Assembly (NCBI GenBank): GCA_019828545.1
Contig: JACVRA010000150.1
Location: forward strand, 286,154 to 350,153
DNA from: Paracamarosporium sp. OC-R06-R3
Lineage: Eukaryota > Ascomycota > Dothideomycetes > Pleosporales > Didymosphaeriaceae
Direction: 5' to 3'
DNA: 64,000 bases
Shown here: one piece after another, positions 46,895-57,004 of the stretch
How positions within the stretch are numbered: position 1 is the first letter of the stretch
Layout: every line of letters begins with the position of its first letter
Translations under genes and position numbers: made by a program
Notes under the pieces: generated by a model
Told to the model about the DNA's origin: nothing
Database searches by the model: none
What the model saw: the letters and a program-made list of their open reading frames with translations, nothing else

Positions 46895-48049
46895 ATGTCC
46901 CTTCTTTTCTGCCCACCCCCAATCCAGACCCTCAACACACACCCAATAGACCAGCAAATATCAAATCAGCAACCCAAAAAGCTCAAGCTTCATGGCTTCG
47001 GTGGGGCTATAGAAGATGTGGGACTATTGGAACCTTGCTACCCAGATACTCCGTTAGAAGAGCTACAAGAGAAATTAACACGCGATGGTGTAGTTTGGGT
47101 AAAGTTCCTCGAAATTTATCTTACAATGGTATGGCTGACTTGTCAAAGGTCAAAGGTCTGCTCGATCGTGATATGGTCCAAAAGTGTCGAAGCGATTACC
47201 TCTCAATGGTTGACGAGGGCACCGGTATTCTCCAAGAGGGCACAGATCCGGTTGATGGGGTATTTTCTGGTGCAGACTGGCGCGATTTCCTACTTCCAGG
47301 TGCAGTTCGGGTAGCAGCAGGACTAAAAGACGAGGGTCCATTTGTTGACAACGCCATTGCGAGCCATAGCGCCAAGTTCTACCTTGATTTCAAAGACAAA
47401 GTCGGTCGAGAACTAGAACCTTTCGTTGGCCGACTGTGTAACTTTGATGAGCCCTGGTGCCTACCCCGATCACTGCTTCGATGCGCTGTTCCTGGCGGCG
47501 AGACCACGCCCGTACATTACGATCAGATATTTCTCAGAGCTGGACCACCGACTAGTGTGACCGCATGGGTCCCTATTGGCGACGTCGATCTTTTGGGAGG
47601 TGGCTTGATCTATCTCCAGAAATCTGGCGAGATTGGACAACAGTATGAAGCAGATTTTACAAAAGCCAACGCAAATCTGCCTGACGAGGAAAGAATATCG
47701 GCGTTTAATAGAAACATGGAAGCCGGCGGTTGGCTTGATAGGAACGCCTCCAGATTCGGATTGAACTGGAATAAGCGATGGCTCGTGGTACGCTAGCCTG
47801 TGTCCGCGCAAACGTGAGGAGAAACTAAACTGATCTTAGGGCAAATACGAGGCGGGAGATGTCGTGTTTCACACTCCTTACGCAATTCATGCAGGCGCCA
47901 AGAATGAAGCTTTCGACAATCGGATTCGTGTCTCCGCAGACTTGCGTTTCGTAGACAAGACCAAGCCCTTTGACAAGCGGTGGACTGTAACGGCATATAC
48001 GGAGAACGATCCGAATGTTGCTCGAAAAATGCCGGCCCGCAAGAGGTGA
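46895..48049 (+). CDS. PhyH-type Fe(II)/2-oxoglutarate dioxygenase
   Basis: Three exons, 46895-47098, 47149-47787 and 47840-48049, give 350 residues. The metal motif H-x-D is His191-Tyr-Asp193 in TTPVHYDQIF. The distal metal His is most likely His298 in VVFHTPYAIHAGAKN, and the later Arg in NRIRVSADLRF is placed to bind 2-oxoglutarate. The jelly-roll core phrase AWVPIGDVDLLGGGLIYL is typical of the phytanoyl-CoA dioxygenase superfamily. Members hydroxylate fatty acyl-CoAs, quaternary amines or natural products in the cytosol or peroxisome; no C-terminal PTS1 is present (ends ARKR). The third exon carries the distal His, so the GTACGC/CTTAG intron is essential for activity. It lies next to the Zn2Cys6 regulator. 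Confidence 0.88.
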
Positions 48050-49234
48050 TAAGCTTCTCAAATCAAATCGAGTGGGTGTTAGGCCTGGTGTTAAACTCGG
48101 TGGGTCAACCCCAGGCTCCAGAGTTGAAGCTACGCACTAAGTGCTGTACTGTTACTAATATACGACTTTTTATGATTCTATTCGTCAACGGTCTCCTTTG
48201 GATCCGTTGCTCTCAAATCAAATAATTGACAATTACCAGTGTTACGACATTAAGCTAAACTTGGATGGTATAAGCGTCTGACGTTGATCCCTGTATTCGA
48301 AGTCAATAGGACACACGTACTTTGTTCACATATATATCTACTGTATGTTTGTGCAGCTTAGACTGTCTATCGTATCTCAGTGTTACTTAGGCGTGGACGG
48401 AGGCCTGCTACTTCTTAAACTTATTTCCTCAATTCAGAGTCCTCCCAGCATCCTGTTTTTCCAGCAGCAAAAGCATGGATGTTTCGAAGAAGACATTAAC
48501 AATGCCACCAACCACAGACGAGCTAAGGCATGCAGAAGAGACAGTCCTATGAACTTGAAAGAGATGATAGAGCGCATAAACGTGAGACCCGACGCGCGCC
48601 TACTGCCGCCGACAGAAAACAGGTAACGGTGCCCAGGGAAGCTGACTATTTCATCACGTCCGATTTCGCTCCATACGGACCCGATCACCGGGATACGAGT
48701 GGACGCGTCAATATTGCCTGTTACGGCGCAAGTGATCAATACGATCTTAGGCTTTGCCATAGTACCTGGTGTCGTGACGATCGACAATGCCTTGTAGGTA
48801 AGGGCTACCCTTAGCGTCACTGCCTCACCAAGCTCTCCATCGGTTACATCTGGCAATGCGGTGAGAATCAAGAAGGCCATAAGTTTCTGAAGAAGACCGT
48901 CAAGAACCTGCAGGCTGGCGGCCAGGAGCCAGTTCACACTTACCAACCAATCACTCAAAAGTCGACCCGCTAGTCAAGAAGCTATCGGCATGACTGTATT
49001 GGGTTACAATCAGGTTAATACAGATTGTTGATTGCTGTTGAGATCGCCACAGAAGTTTGGTGGCTGCTATGATTAGCACTTGCAAGTTCTCTAGTATACA
49101 GTTGTACAGGACTACGTCAAGGCCTAAAGACAATTCGTGGATTTGGTGCCCAGATTTTAATAAAACCCCTAATTTCCGATCACATATTCTATGTCCTATT
49201 AAGTGGCAAATTACAGGAGGTACAACCATAACTC
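48050..49234. other. Intergenic region, 1.2 kb, with a possible gene relic
   Basis: This lies between the dioxygenase and a leftward F-box-like gene. No intact gene is seen. Minus-strand positions 48713-48760 read like the start of a beta-keto-acid cleavage enzyme (see separate entry). Confidence 0.4.
48434..48760 (-). pseudogene. Possible relic of a beta-keto-acid cleavage enzyme (BKACE/DUF849)
   Basis: From a Met at 48760 the minus strand reads MAKPKIVLITCAVTGN, very like the N-terminal strand of BKACE proteins, which open with K-x-I-I-T-C-A-V-T-G. The next residues (IDASTRIPVIGSVWSEIG) loosely resemble the family's LPVTPEEIA stretch. After that no BKACE motif, such as the His-x-His metal site, can be found. 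The open frame runs on to 48434 without recognisable content. It may be a decayed or truncated copy, or chance; the length of the match is short. Confidence 0.28.
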
Positions 49235-50449
49235 CTATCCAGCATGCAGCTCAAAATAGCAGGTCAAACATTCACCTGACATATCTAAATACACCAGTAC
49301 GTTTGGGCTCTGCATCTCCGACATTAAACCCTCATCAACTTGTTCCGAAACCTTGACCAGCTTCGAGCCATCATCATTGATTGTACATTCTCGGTGAGTG
49401 ACAGTTCCATCAGCTGGATTATAGGATACTACAACACAAGATGGCTGCGTGCCCTTCTCGCGGTTTACTGCTCGATACAGTAAGTCGATCTTTTTCTGAG
49501 ACAGGGGCGTTTCTGTAGGATTTGTACGACCCTGCAACATATGTCGTTCCATTAAAATTGCTGTTTGCCCGACGTTTCGAATGTGCGATCCGTTGAGCCA
49601 GAATACTGAGACACAATCCAAAGCCTTGACGCCTAATAAAGGATGTACCCATTCTGGAACTCTCGTGCCTCCATTGCCTTTAGCAACCGACCATCTCACG
49701 TCGTCCAAATGTAGAGCGGATGAAACGGGAAATAGACCAGAGACATCAGGTATTATCTCAGTCTCAACCGTAAGAGCTAAATTCTTTAGATTCATTTTCG
49801 GAGAAGCAAGTAGGTTGCACAATTCGGCATAATACCCATAATCGCGGTATATCACAGAGCGCCCTGAGTATGGTATTGGACCTGATTCAGGCGGGTCTTC
49901 TTCATAGTCCCTCAAAGAAAGTTCTAGCGACTTGATGAGGCGCAATGATGAAGCAGGTCTATCTCGTAAGAATGTGGCCGCATTCGGTATTTGAAAATCT
50001 GTCGTGAAAGAAAAGACGTTCTTTCCGTAGAATATTTCCGCAGCTTCGTTGTATATTTGCTTGCACACTAGTAGGAGAGACGTCCCAAGATTCGTCACTC
50101 AATACTCCTTGGCAAGCGAGGCGACCTGATAAGTCATATGAAAGGTGTTAGAATCGAGTTGGAACGCGGCTGCAGGTATGCCCAAGTCCTGAAGCGGAAT
50201 GGCCCAGGTGGTTCGGTTCTCTGATGGGTAGCTCAATTTATACCTCTGGTAGAGAGCCTCGAGAAAGCCGAGTTCGCTGTCCACTGTAGTACGAGACCGC
50301 GGGGTTTTCGTAACTGCAGGCTCCAGGGTGATGGTGCCAAACACAAGCACATACTCGTAGATTCTATCGCGTATTTCACGCGGTAGGCAGAGTATGAGAG
50401 GTGATACGCTGGGTGAAGTTCTATTGAAGAAAGCCGCTATGTACTGCAT
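49235..50449 (-). CDS. F-box-like / DUF protein, frame interrupted by an in-frame TGA or a long intron
   Basis: Both halves belong to one family: the first (50102-50449) carries LCLPREIRDRIYEYVLVFG, the F-box-like signature, and the second (49235-50098) carries LLLVCKQIYNEAAEIFYGKN, which normally follows it. They lie in the same frame and are separated by a single TGA at 50099-50101. Two readings are possible. In one, an intron at 50098-50292 (GTACTA donor, TTGAG acceptor, 195 nt) removes the stop and yields 339 residues. In the other, the gene has a nonsense mutation in an otherwise open 404-codon frame. The acceptor is poor and the skipped segment (TTWAIPLQDLGIPAAAF) looks coding, so a recent pseudogene is a real option. 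The C-terminal part is otherwise complete. Confidence 0.6.
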
Positions 50450-50719
50450 GGCGTGTTTAATGCCGTTAGGGTAGGAAATGTTGAGGTGGGGAAATCGTTG
50501 GTGCAGGATAAGTCAGACTCTCCCTTGCCTCGTCCGGACTAGCGGCATAAGCTTGAACTATTACATTGCCTACATAGGTTTTCACTTCTTGTTACGTACG
50601 TTAAATGCTCAGGGTTCTTGTAACGGATTCTCCAGCTAGACCCCTTTCTGTGTATCTGCGAGTCCACACATGTGCTGAAATCAATTCGATAGCGAGATGC
50701 AGTTTGCCTCAATAGATTA

Positions 50720-51678
50720 TTAGATTTTTGAATCTACCATCCAACTTCCACCCCTGGGTTTCCCACCCTTCAGCTTTATCGTCGCATACCCTTCATCCAA
50801 CGTTGCAAATAGCGGAACTCCGACTTGGGCCTTGCCAAAATCACTTATAACTTGCTGACCTCTTAACGACCTCGCATATGCGAGGAAATCGGTCACAGCC
50901 CGTGTTCTGTTTGCATTCGTACACTTCCTGTAGGAAGCATAGCAACTATTCATTAGTATGTCATTCTTATGCCCAGGTTCGAAGAACACCGTTGTCCCAC
51001 TAATGCTCTGTAAACCTGTCTGCCTTAACAACGTTGACCGATCAGTTATGAGATAAGCTCTCGCCTTGTCTGCACCCTTCAGTGCATCAACGGGATTCAG
51101 ACGAGAAGACTTGTACCACGCCGGTGCTTTGTCATTCTCCCATGGCTTTACACCTGTTGCAGACCACAATGCACGCTCTTTCCACATAGTCGCAGATCCG
51201 TCAGCGCGAGCATGAAATAAACCCTTCTCTTTCGCAATGCGCTGCAGGCCTTCGTTTAGATTCCGTGCGTGACGAACATCCGCTGGATCCGCGGCTGGAC
51301 CCACAAGTACGAAGTGATCATGGAATACGCATCCCGCAATAATAGACCAGCCTTCCTTTGCAGCGAGCTCTTCCTGATCACGCTCATACGTAAGCGCGAT
51401 GTCGATATAGTCGTGCAGGAGCGCGAGCTGCGTGTTGCGCGAGTGGTTGCACGTCCATGTTATTGAGCAAGATGCAGGAAGAGTGGTTAGATAGTCTTCT
51501 GATAATGCGCGTACTAGGCCAAGGGCTCCTGCTCCGCCGTTGCTAGGGCTGTTAGAGTCGTGCTGGAGAGTTGAAGCAATGAATATACCGACCCGATACG
51601 AAGGAGCAGCTTACCCTGTCCGTATGTCTCACTGGGTTCTTCAACCATATCGCCATGCGAGATGATAGCCGTATTCAT
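50720..51678 (-). CDS. Tungstate-binding-like (TupA/PBP fold) protein, no signal peptide
   Basis: Two exons, 51593-51678 and 50720-51542, give 302 residues. The start is MNTAIISHGDMVEEP, and the junction restores LLLRIGNGGAGALGLVRAL, typical of fungal relatives. Bacterial TupA-like features follow: DYIDIALTY, CVFHDHFVLVGPAADPAD, ATMWKERALWSATGVKP, and ARAYLITDRSTLL. These place it in the periplasmic binding protein fold, type II. Bacterial TupA delivers tungstate to an ABC transporter; here there is no secretion signal and no permease or ATPase next to it, so the ligand and role are open. The 50-nt intron uses GTCGGT and CCCTAG. It is divergent from the SMP-30 gene across 248 bp. Confidence 0.82.
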
Positions 51679-51926
51679 AATTATCATAAATGGATAGTTA
51701 ATGGAGCTTCATCCCCACGCCCCACGTTGTGTGGATGTGACGTAGCCGGGCTAGTTGGCTAACCAATTTCAGACGAGACGGACCACACATTGCCTTGGCA
51801 TTTAACTCCTACAGCGTCTTACCTTGAATTTACAGTACAGAACTGGATCTACACAAGAATCGGGCCATTCCCCTCTGCACTCACTGTGGACTCATACTGC
51901 CGACGCGTTGAGACAAGACCTCCAGC
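51679..51926. promoter_or_regulatory. Compact bidirectional promoter between the TupA-like and SMP-30 genes
   Basis: Only 248 bp separate the two start codons. It contains a CRE-like TGACGTA at 51738-51744 and TTGGCTAACCAA at 51755-51766, an inverted TTGG/CCAA pair whose right half is a CCAAT box. Sharing of these elements would allow co-expression. Confidence 0.55.
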
Positions 51927-53096
51927 ATGGATGAAGCTGAAGAATCAGTCTTCAAGGTTTACAATGATGCATTCAGAGCGATACTAGGAGACCGATCTAG
52001 TCTAACTCCTGCACTTACCGAAGACTTTCCTTTTGCGCACGAAGCTGGGGTCTTTCTGCCTCACCTTGACGCTGTCTTCGTAACCAGTAATCAATTCGTA
52101 CCTCCAGGCCACCAAAGCAAGGCAATCATCATCAGTAAATTATCTCGCGATCTCAAAGGTTCCTGGATGCGTGAGGAAATCAAAGCCCAAAACATCCCTT
52201 TTCCAAATCGTGGTATAAATTACGAAAATGGGATCCTCTTCTGCGCACAGGGCTCGCATACCGAAATCGGCGGCCCAATCTGGATGTCTCCAGAACCTCC
52301 TTATCATACAAAAGTCGTAGTGGATAGCTACAGAGGCTATCCGTTCAATTCTGTCAATGACGTGGTTGTTCATTCAGACGGCTCGATATGGTTTACAGAT
52401 CCGGCGTACGGCGCAGAGCAAGACATACGGCCTGAACCACAGTTAGCGAACCAGGTGTATAGATTCGATCCGAAGACGAAAGATATACGAGTCGTGGCAG
52501 ATGGGTTCGGAAAGCCTAATGGGATTTGCTTTTCGCCGGATGAGCAGACTGTGTACATTACAGATACAGACTTCGTGCGTGGCGATGGGACGACGAATGC
52601 ACTCAGAGCGAGGGCCATGTAAGTAATGTTTTCTTAAAACGCTGCATCAAAAGCCTATCTATATCATGTTATCCCAACATCAGCCATACAGAGAGACAGA
52701 TGTCGTAAGATTGTACGCCCAGCACGAAGTGTTGCTAACATTTGTTCTAGCTACGCTTTCGACGTCATCCAAAGACACGGCGCTCAATTTCTCGCCAACA
52801 AACGGGTATTTGCAGTATCAGACACTGGCATACCCGACGGTATCAAATGCGACACTGCAGGCAACGTGTACTCCGGCTGTGGTGATGGCCTGAACGTCTG
52901 GAATCCTGGAGGAACCTTGTTAGGCAAGGTGGTTGTACCTGGCGGTATTGCGAACTTCTGTTTCGGGCGATCTGGCGAGCTGTTTCTGTTGAACGAAAAG
53001 AAGTTCTGGGTTCTTAAGATTGCTCAAGTCAAGGGAGCGCTATTGGAGGGCATGGGCATTGATGCTGATCTCGACGGTACGTCGTCTAAGCTCTAG
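51927..53096 (+). CDS. SMP-30/gluconolactonase-family lactonase
   Basis: Two exons, 51927-52618 and 52751-53096, give 345 residues. The six-bladed propeller family is clear: EAGVFL near residue 39 carries the metal-ligand Glu, NSVNDVVVHSDGSIWFTDP carries the Asn ligand, and GKPNGICFSPDEQTVYITDTD and DGIKCDTAGNVYSGCGDGLN mark later blades, the Asp of YITDTD being a likely ligand. The family hydrolyses sugar or other lactones using one divalent metal. No signal peptide is seen, so a cytosolic enzyme is expected. The intron is 132 nt with a GTAAGT donor. It is divergent from the TupA-like gene. The substrate could be an aldonolactone or a lactone intermediate of an aromatic catabolic route. Confidence 0.93.
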
Positions 53097-53916
53097 ATGG
53101 AATGAGGTGAACACGAAGTCGTGTTCATTACGCCGAGAGAGTCAGATGTTAGGTTTAGTGAAACCGTTGTCCACGTCTGCTAGGAAAATGACTAGGAGAA
53201 AATCTCGATTGAATTGAGGTAACTCATGGTGTCGTCTTCAACAATTTCTATCCACCGGCCACTAAAGCTGATGTGACCATCTTCGTCGTCGTCTACTTAT
53301 GGTCGCGTTCCCAACCCATATTCTCGTGCCAGTCAAACTCGCCATCCTGACTAAGCTTATATCCCTTCAACAGATCATTCGAAGCGCCATATCTTGTTCC
53401 GAACAGTGTTCGAACTCATATTCGTAAACTCATTGCGTTCTTCTACAGTTTCTTTAGTGCTCCAATTCCAAGCACAAATCACATGCTTTCCTCTAATATC
53501 CGCATATCATTGACATTGTGATCCTGGATTCCGTAGCCTATGCATGCACCAACGCACAGAATCCCATCGCTGTACCAATTTTGCACAGATCCAGCCAAGC
53601 CCCGCGTTCACTGAACCCCACGTCAGCGGCAGCGCGGCGAATGGCGTGCTCATCCCAACCATGGCAAAAAGTACGCTAACAACCAAACACCAGCTACAAA
53701 TGTACAAAGCGCGAAATAATGACGCCGTTGTGCGTGCTATCGGATATCTTGATAAAACCAACACCCGTCGTATCCGCATCGACGGAACTGTTTTCAAGAG
53801 ACGCATTGGGTCGCACTGCAAAAGGGTATGCGATATACAGGATAAAATTGACAGCACACGTGCAAACCATCTTCGCCTTTATCAAGTGAGTGGGGGCAGT
53901 TAGAACGACACGGAAA
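53097..53916. other. Intergenic region, 0.8 kb
   Basis: This is the 3' flank of the SMP-30 gene and the promoter of the AEC transporter. Opposing open frames (53507-53903) overlap each other and show no domain. Confidence 0.5.
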
Positions 53917-55305
53917 ATGGCGTCCAGACTCCTCTCCTCCTTCGTAGCCGCCATCCAGGCGTCCTTATCCGTATTGCTAGTTATTTCTTACGGTGGCATC
54001 GCAGCGCATCTTGGACTGCTGGACTCGAAAAACGGCAAAGCTATTTCCAAGATCTGCGTGAAAATGTTCCTTCCCGCGCTCCTTCTCGTCCAACTTGGTT
54101 CAGAAATGCACGCTGGCTCCGCGCACCGCTATCTCATCGTCGTGATCTGGGCTTTGATCGCGCATGTTGTCAGCTTCCTCATCGGCATAGCTGCACACAT
54201 CTTGTTCAAGATGCCGGACTGGATTACCTGCGCGATCATGTTCAACAACACGACAAGTTATCCATTGTTGCTGATTCAGAGTCTGGATGAGACGGGCATA
54301 TTGGAGGTACTCATGGGCAAGGACGATAACACAAGAGCGATGATTGAGAGGGCGAAGAGCTACTTTTTGGTGTTTTCCACGATAAGCAGTTGTTTGACGT
54401 TTGCAGTGGGGCCACGTTTGATCGATACGGAGCATGCGCCAGACAGTGATGAGGATCCCACACCCTCGTCAAGTGGAACGTTGACGGGTCCAGACGAAGA
54501 GCAAGACGATATAGAGAATGGCGAGCACGAGGCTGAGCCAAGTGAGAGGACAAACCTACTGGGCGTGCCATCGAGCCGCCGATTCAAAGCAAACCGATCG
54601 AGGCATACGAGCGTAGCGAGTATCACTTTCTTTCCATCGCAACCCAAGTTTACAACAGTGAAGCGCAGACCGCGGTATATTCCGCATCCAAAGTGGAGTG
54701 GATTGAGTCCGACGGCCAAGTGGTGGTTGCTCTTCTTTTATGATTTCCTAAATGCACCACTTATAGGTGCGGTGCTGGGCGCTATCATTGGACTTGTTAC
54801 TCCACTTCACAAGGCCTTCTTCAGCGATACATTTGAGGGAGGGATCTTCACTGCCTGGCTCACGGAGAGCTTCAAAAGTCTGGGCCAATTGTTCGTGCCA
54901 CTCCCGTTAGTGGTAGCTGGCATCTCGCTCTACTCATCATACCAGGAATCAAGGCACGCCTTCGGAAGTGGTCAAGTTGCGCAAGTACCCTGGCTTACAA
55001 CAGCTTTCATATTAGTTGTCCGGTTTGTTGTATGGCCAGTGCTTTCCATAGGCGCGATATATGGAATTGTGAAGCACGAGGGTAGAGGCGGGCTGTTAGG
55101 CGACGATCCAATGCTTTGGTTTACGATGATGTTGATGCCGACTGGCCCGCCTGCAATGAAGCTCATCACCATGGTGCAGGTCTCGGACGCGGGCGTAGAG
55201 GACGAGCAGCGTATGGCCAAAATACTAACAATAAGCTACATCGTCTCTCCGATACTAGCTTTCACCGTCGTGGGAGCGTTGCAGGCTAGCAAAGCCGCGA
55301 TATAA
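53917..55305 (+). CDS. Auxin efflux carrier (AEC/PIN-like) family transporter
   Basis: The gene is intronless and gives 462 residues from MASRLLSS at 53917. The N-terminal half carries SVLLVISYGGIAAHLGLLD, ICVKMFLPALLLVQLG and FNNTTSYPLLLIQSL, the last being the Asn/Pro-containing crossover typical of the family. A hydrophilic loop rich in Asp/Glu/Ser lies at about residues 175-265. The C-terminal helices include GAVLGAIIGLVTPL, LPLVVAGISLY, VRFVVWPVLSIGAIYG and a Thr-Gly-Pro-Pro-Ala motif (MLMPTGPPAMKLI). Yeast and filamentous relatives lie in the ER or plasma membrane; substrates are unproven. Ten helices are expected, five plus five around the loop. Confidence 0.93.
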   Translation: MASRLLSSFVAAIQASLSVLLVISYGGIAAHLGLLDSKNGKAISKICVKMFLPALLLVQLGSEMHAGSAHRYLIVVIWALIAHVVSFLIGIAAHILFKMPDWITCAIMFNNTTSYPLLLIQSLDETGILEVLMGKDDNTRAMIERAKSYFLVFSTISSCLTFAVGPRLIDTEHAPDSDEDPTPSSSGTLTGPDEEQDDIENGEHEAEPSERTNLLGVPSSRRFKANRSRHTSVASITFFPSQPKFTTVKRRPRYIPHPKWSGLSPTAKWWLLFFYDFLNAPLIGAVLGAIIGLVTPLHKAFFSDTFEGGIFTAWLTESFKSLGQLFVPLPLVVAGISLYSSYQESRHAFGSGQVAQVPWLTTAFILVVRFVVWPVLSIGAIYGIVKHEGRGGLLGDDPMLWFTMMLMPTGPPAMKLITMVQVSDAGVEDEQRMAKILTISYIVSPILAFTVVGALQASKAAI

Positions 55306-55411
55306 GCGATCGACCGGAAGGGAAAGGTTGTGCTTTTGCATTCATCAGAAATCAGAACTTAATGTCTATTGTAATGTAGCACATACCAAGCTATGGAATT
55401 CCAACGCCTGC

Positions 55412-56041
55412 TCACATGACAACACAGCTGGTTCCCTGGCTCTTTGCGCCATTCTCTGTCGTGGTCTTCGCACATGTCCTGGCTACGTCTTCCAGCACTT
55501 CCTTACACAGCTCTCCCGTGATAGCACTGCACTCAGCATACCGATCACACAGCATCTCGGTCGCAATGCCGAGCCCCTCCTGCGGCATGACGCATTCCCC
55601 TCTCCCGCCATCCTTCTTCTCCTCCTCGGTCCACTCTCTGCGCAGATCTCGCTTCAGCCCGAGCACCATAACAGGTAGCGCCTCATCATAATTGAAGTGG
55701 CTATTGACGATAGGCAGCCATCGCGTACGAAGCGCATCTAGCGTTTTGCGCCGCGATATATCATAACACAGGACTATGAAGTCGGGACGAAGGAGCGTGT
55801 ACGACGTCGGAGAGGCCGTATCGGAGAAGGCGAGCTTGTAGGCGCGGTTGTAAAGCGAGATATTGAAGGTGAAGGGCTGGTCGATATCGCGCAGCGCAGG
55901 GAGCGAGTATGGCGGGAGGTCGTCGTCGTGCGGGCGGATGCCGAGGGAGAGACGCGAAAGGAAGGTTGATTTGCCAACCTCCTCATCGCCCAGTAGCAGG
56001 ACGTTCACTTCTGGCGGTGGGAGGGACGGATCGTATGCCAT
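55412..56041 (-). CDS. Atypical Rho/Ras-like small GTPase with CaaX box
   Basis: The gene is intronless and gives 209 residues. The P-loop is Gly18-Asp-Glu-Glu-Val-Gly-Lys24-Ser25-Thr (LLLGDEEVGKST). The Walker B/switch II position reads Asp74-Thr-Ala-Ser-Pro (SDTASPTSY) instead of D-T-A-G-Q. The guanine-specificity loop reads LGLKRD (residues 127-132), and ECSA near 170 fits G5. The last four residues, Cys206-Val-Val-Met, form a CaaX box suited to farnesylation. Without the Gly and Gln of switch II, normal GTP hydrolysis is doubtful, so it may be constitutively bound or act as a scaffold. A related set of atypical Rho-type GTPases exists in filamentous fungi. The 3' end lies about 110 bp from the AEC transporter, tail to tail. 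Confidence 0.85.
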   Translation of the reverse strand: MAYDPSLPPPEVNVLLLGDEEVGKSTFLSRLSLGIRPHDDDLPPYSLPALRDIDQPFTFNISLYNRAYKLAFSDTASPTSYTLLRPDFIVLCYDISRRKTLDALRTRWLPIVNSHFNYDEALPVMVLGLKRDLRREWTEEEKKDGGRGECVMPQEGLGIATEMLCDRYAECSAITGELCKEVLEDVARTCAKTTTENGAKSQGTSCVVM

Positions 56042-57004
56042 GATGGTACTCGAGAATAACCGCGAAGCGGCGCCGACGAGCTTGAAGCCGGCTCCATGGT
56101 TGCTTTTTGGGGTGCTCTGGTATCGAGTTGCGATAATGCCGGAATTACCGGCGTTTAAAACTCTTGGCAGTCTCCAGGAGGGTGTTAGGTACGTATGTGA
56201 ACCTTTCTGCTTGATCGACTTCTCATACTGTATGATATACTGGATTGTAAATACGGTCGAGAGGGGGTTTTCTGCGCCAAAGTAAGCCAGTCAATTGGTA
56301 ATTTATTAATAGGTCCTAAGCGGCTTTGAAACCTAATCCATGCCTTCAGTAACAACCAATCTATTGAGAGCTTATTCTAGAAAGATCTGAAGTAGTTGCG
56401 TTTGAGAAGAATGCCACTACAAGCGATATTCTTCGATGACCTATCGGTACACCAAGATATAACTAACTCAGAGCCGACTGCAGACTTGATTGGCGTATGA
56501 ACTAGACGGCTACCTGAAGTAGGATTCCCCCCAAATTCGTCTGAGGCTATTGTCTGCAGTAAACGCATGCTGTGGAAACTGGGCCGGGTCTAGACGAAAG
56601 CAACGGCCGAGGCACGAAGCGCTAGTCGTCTCAGATTGGAGGGAACAGGTTGAGGCACATCAATACGCGGTTCCTCGTACCTTGCTTGGCATATTCACGC
56701 TGTTGCCTCCAGGATCAGTTCATTCCTATATTGGCGAACTCAAAGTAGCAGACCTTTAGGCGGCAGTAGTTCACCGAAGTTCATAATTGGTGGGCATTCG
56801 GCTCAGCCCCCAGAGTATCCGCTCGGTAAAATCGTCCGCAGGGATCCTGATCCTCACCGGTATCCTGATATCGATCCAGGCGCTTGTTCTGGCCTACGCC
56901 CCCTCAGGTTCACCCATCTGCAAGGCCTCCCTCCCTTCACGCATTGTAGTAACCATCACACTATCCATCGATTGTTTCGAATATCTACTTCGTGCAACAT
57001 CAAA
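56042..57004. other. Intergenic region, 1.0 kb, between divergent genes
   Basis: This holds the promoters of the small GTPase (leftward) and the type II membrane protein (rightward). The frame 56787-57293 overlaps the latter gene in another phase and is treated as a shadow. I see no other gene. Confidence 0.5.

Noticed and set aside
53544..53903. Opposing frames in the promoter of the AEC transporter
   Set aside because: Two frames overlap antiparallel with no domain; neither can be preferred.
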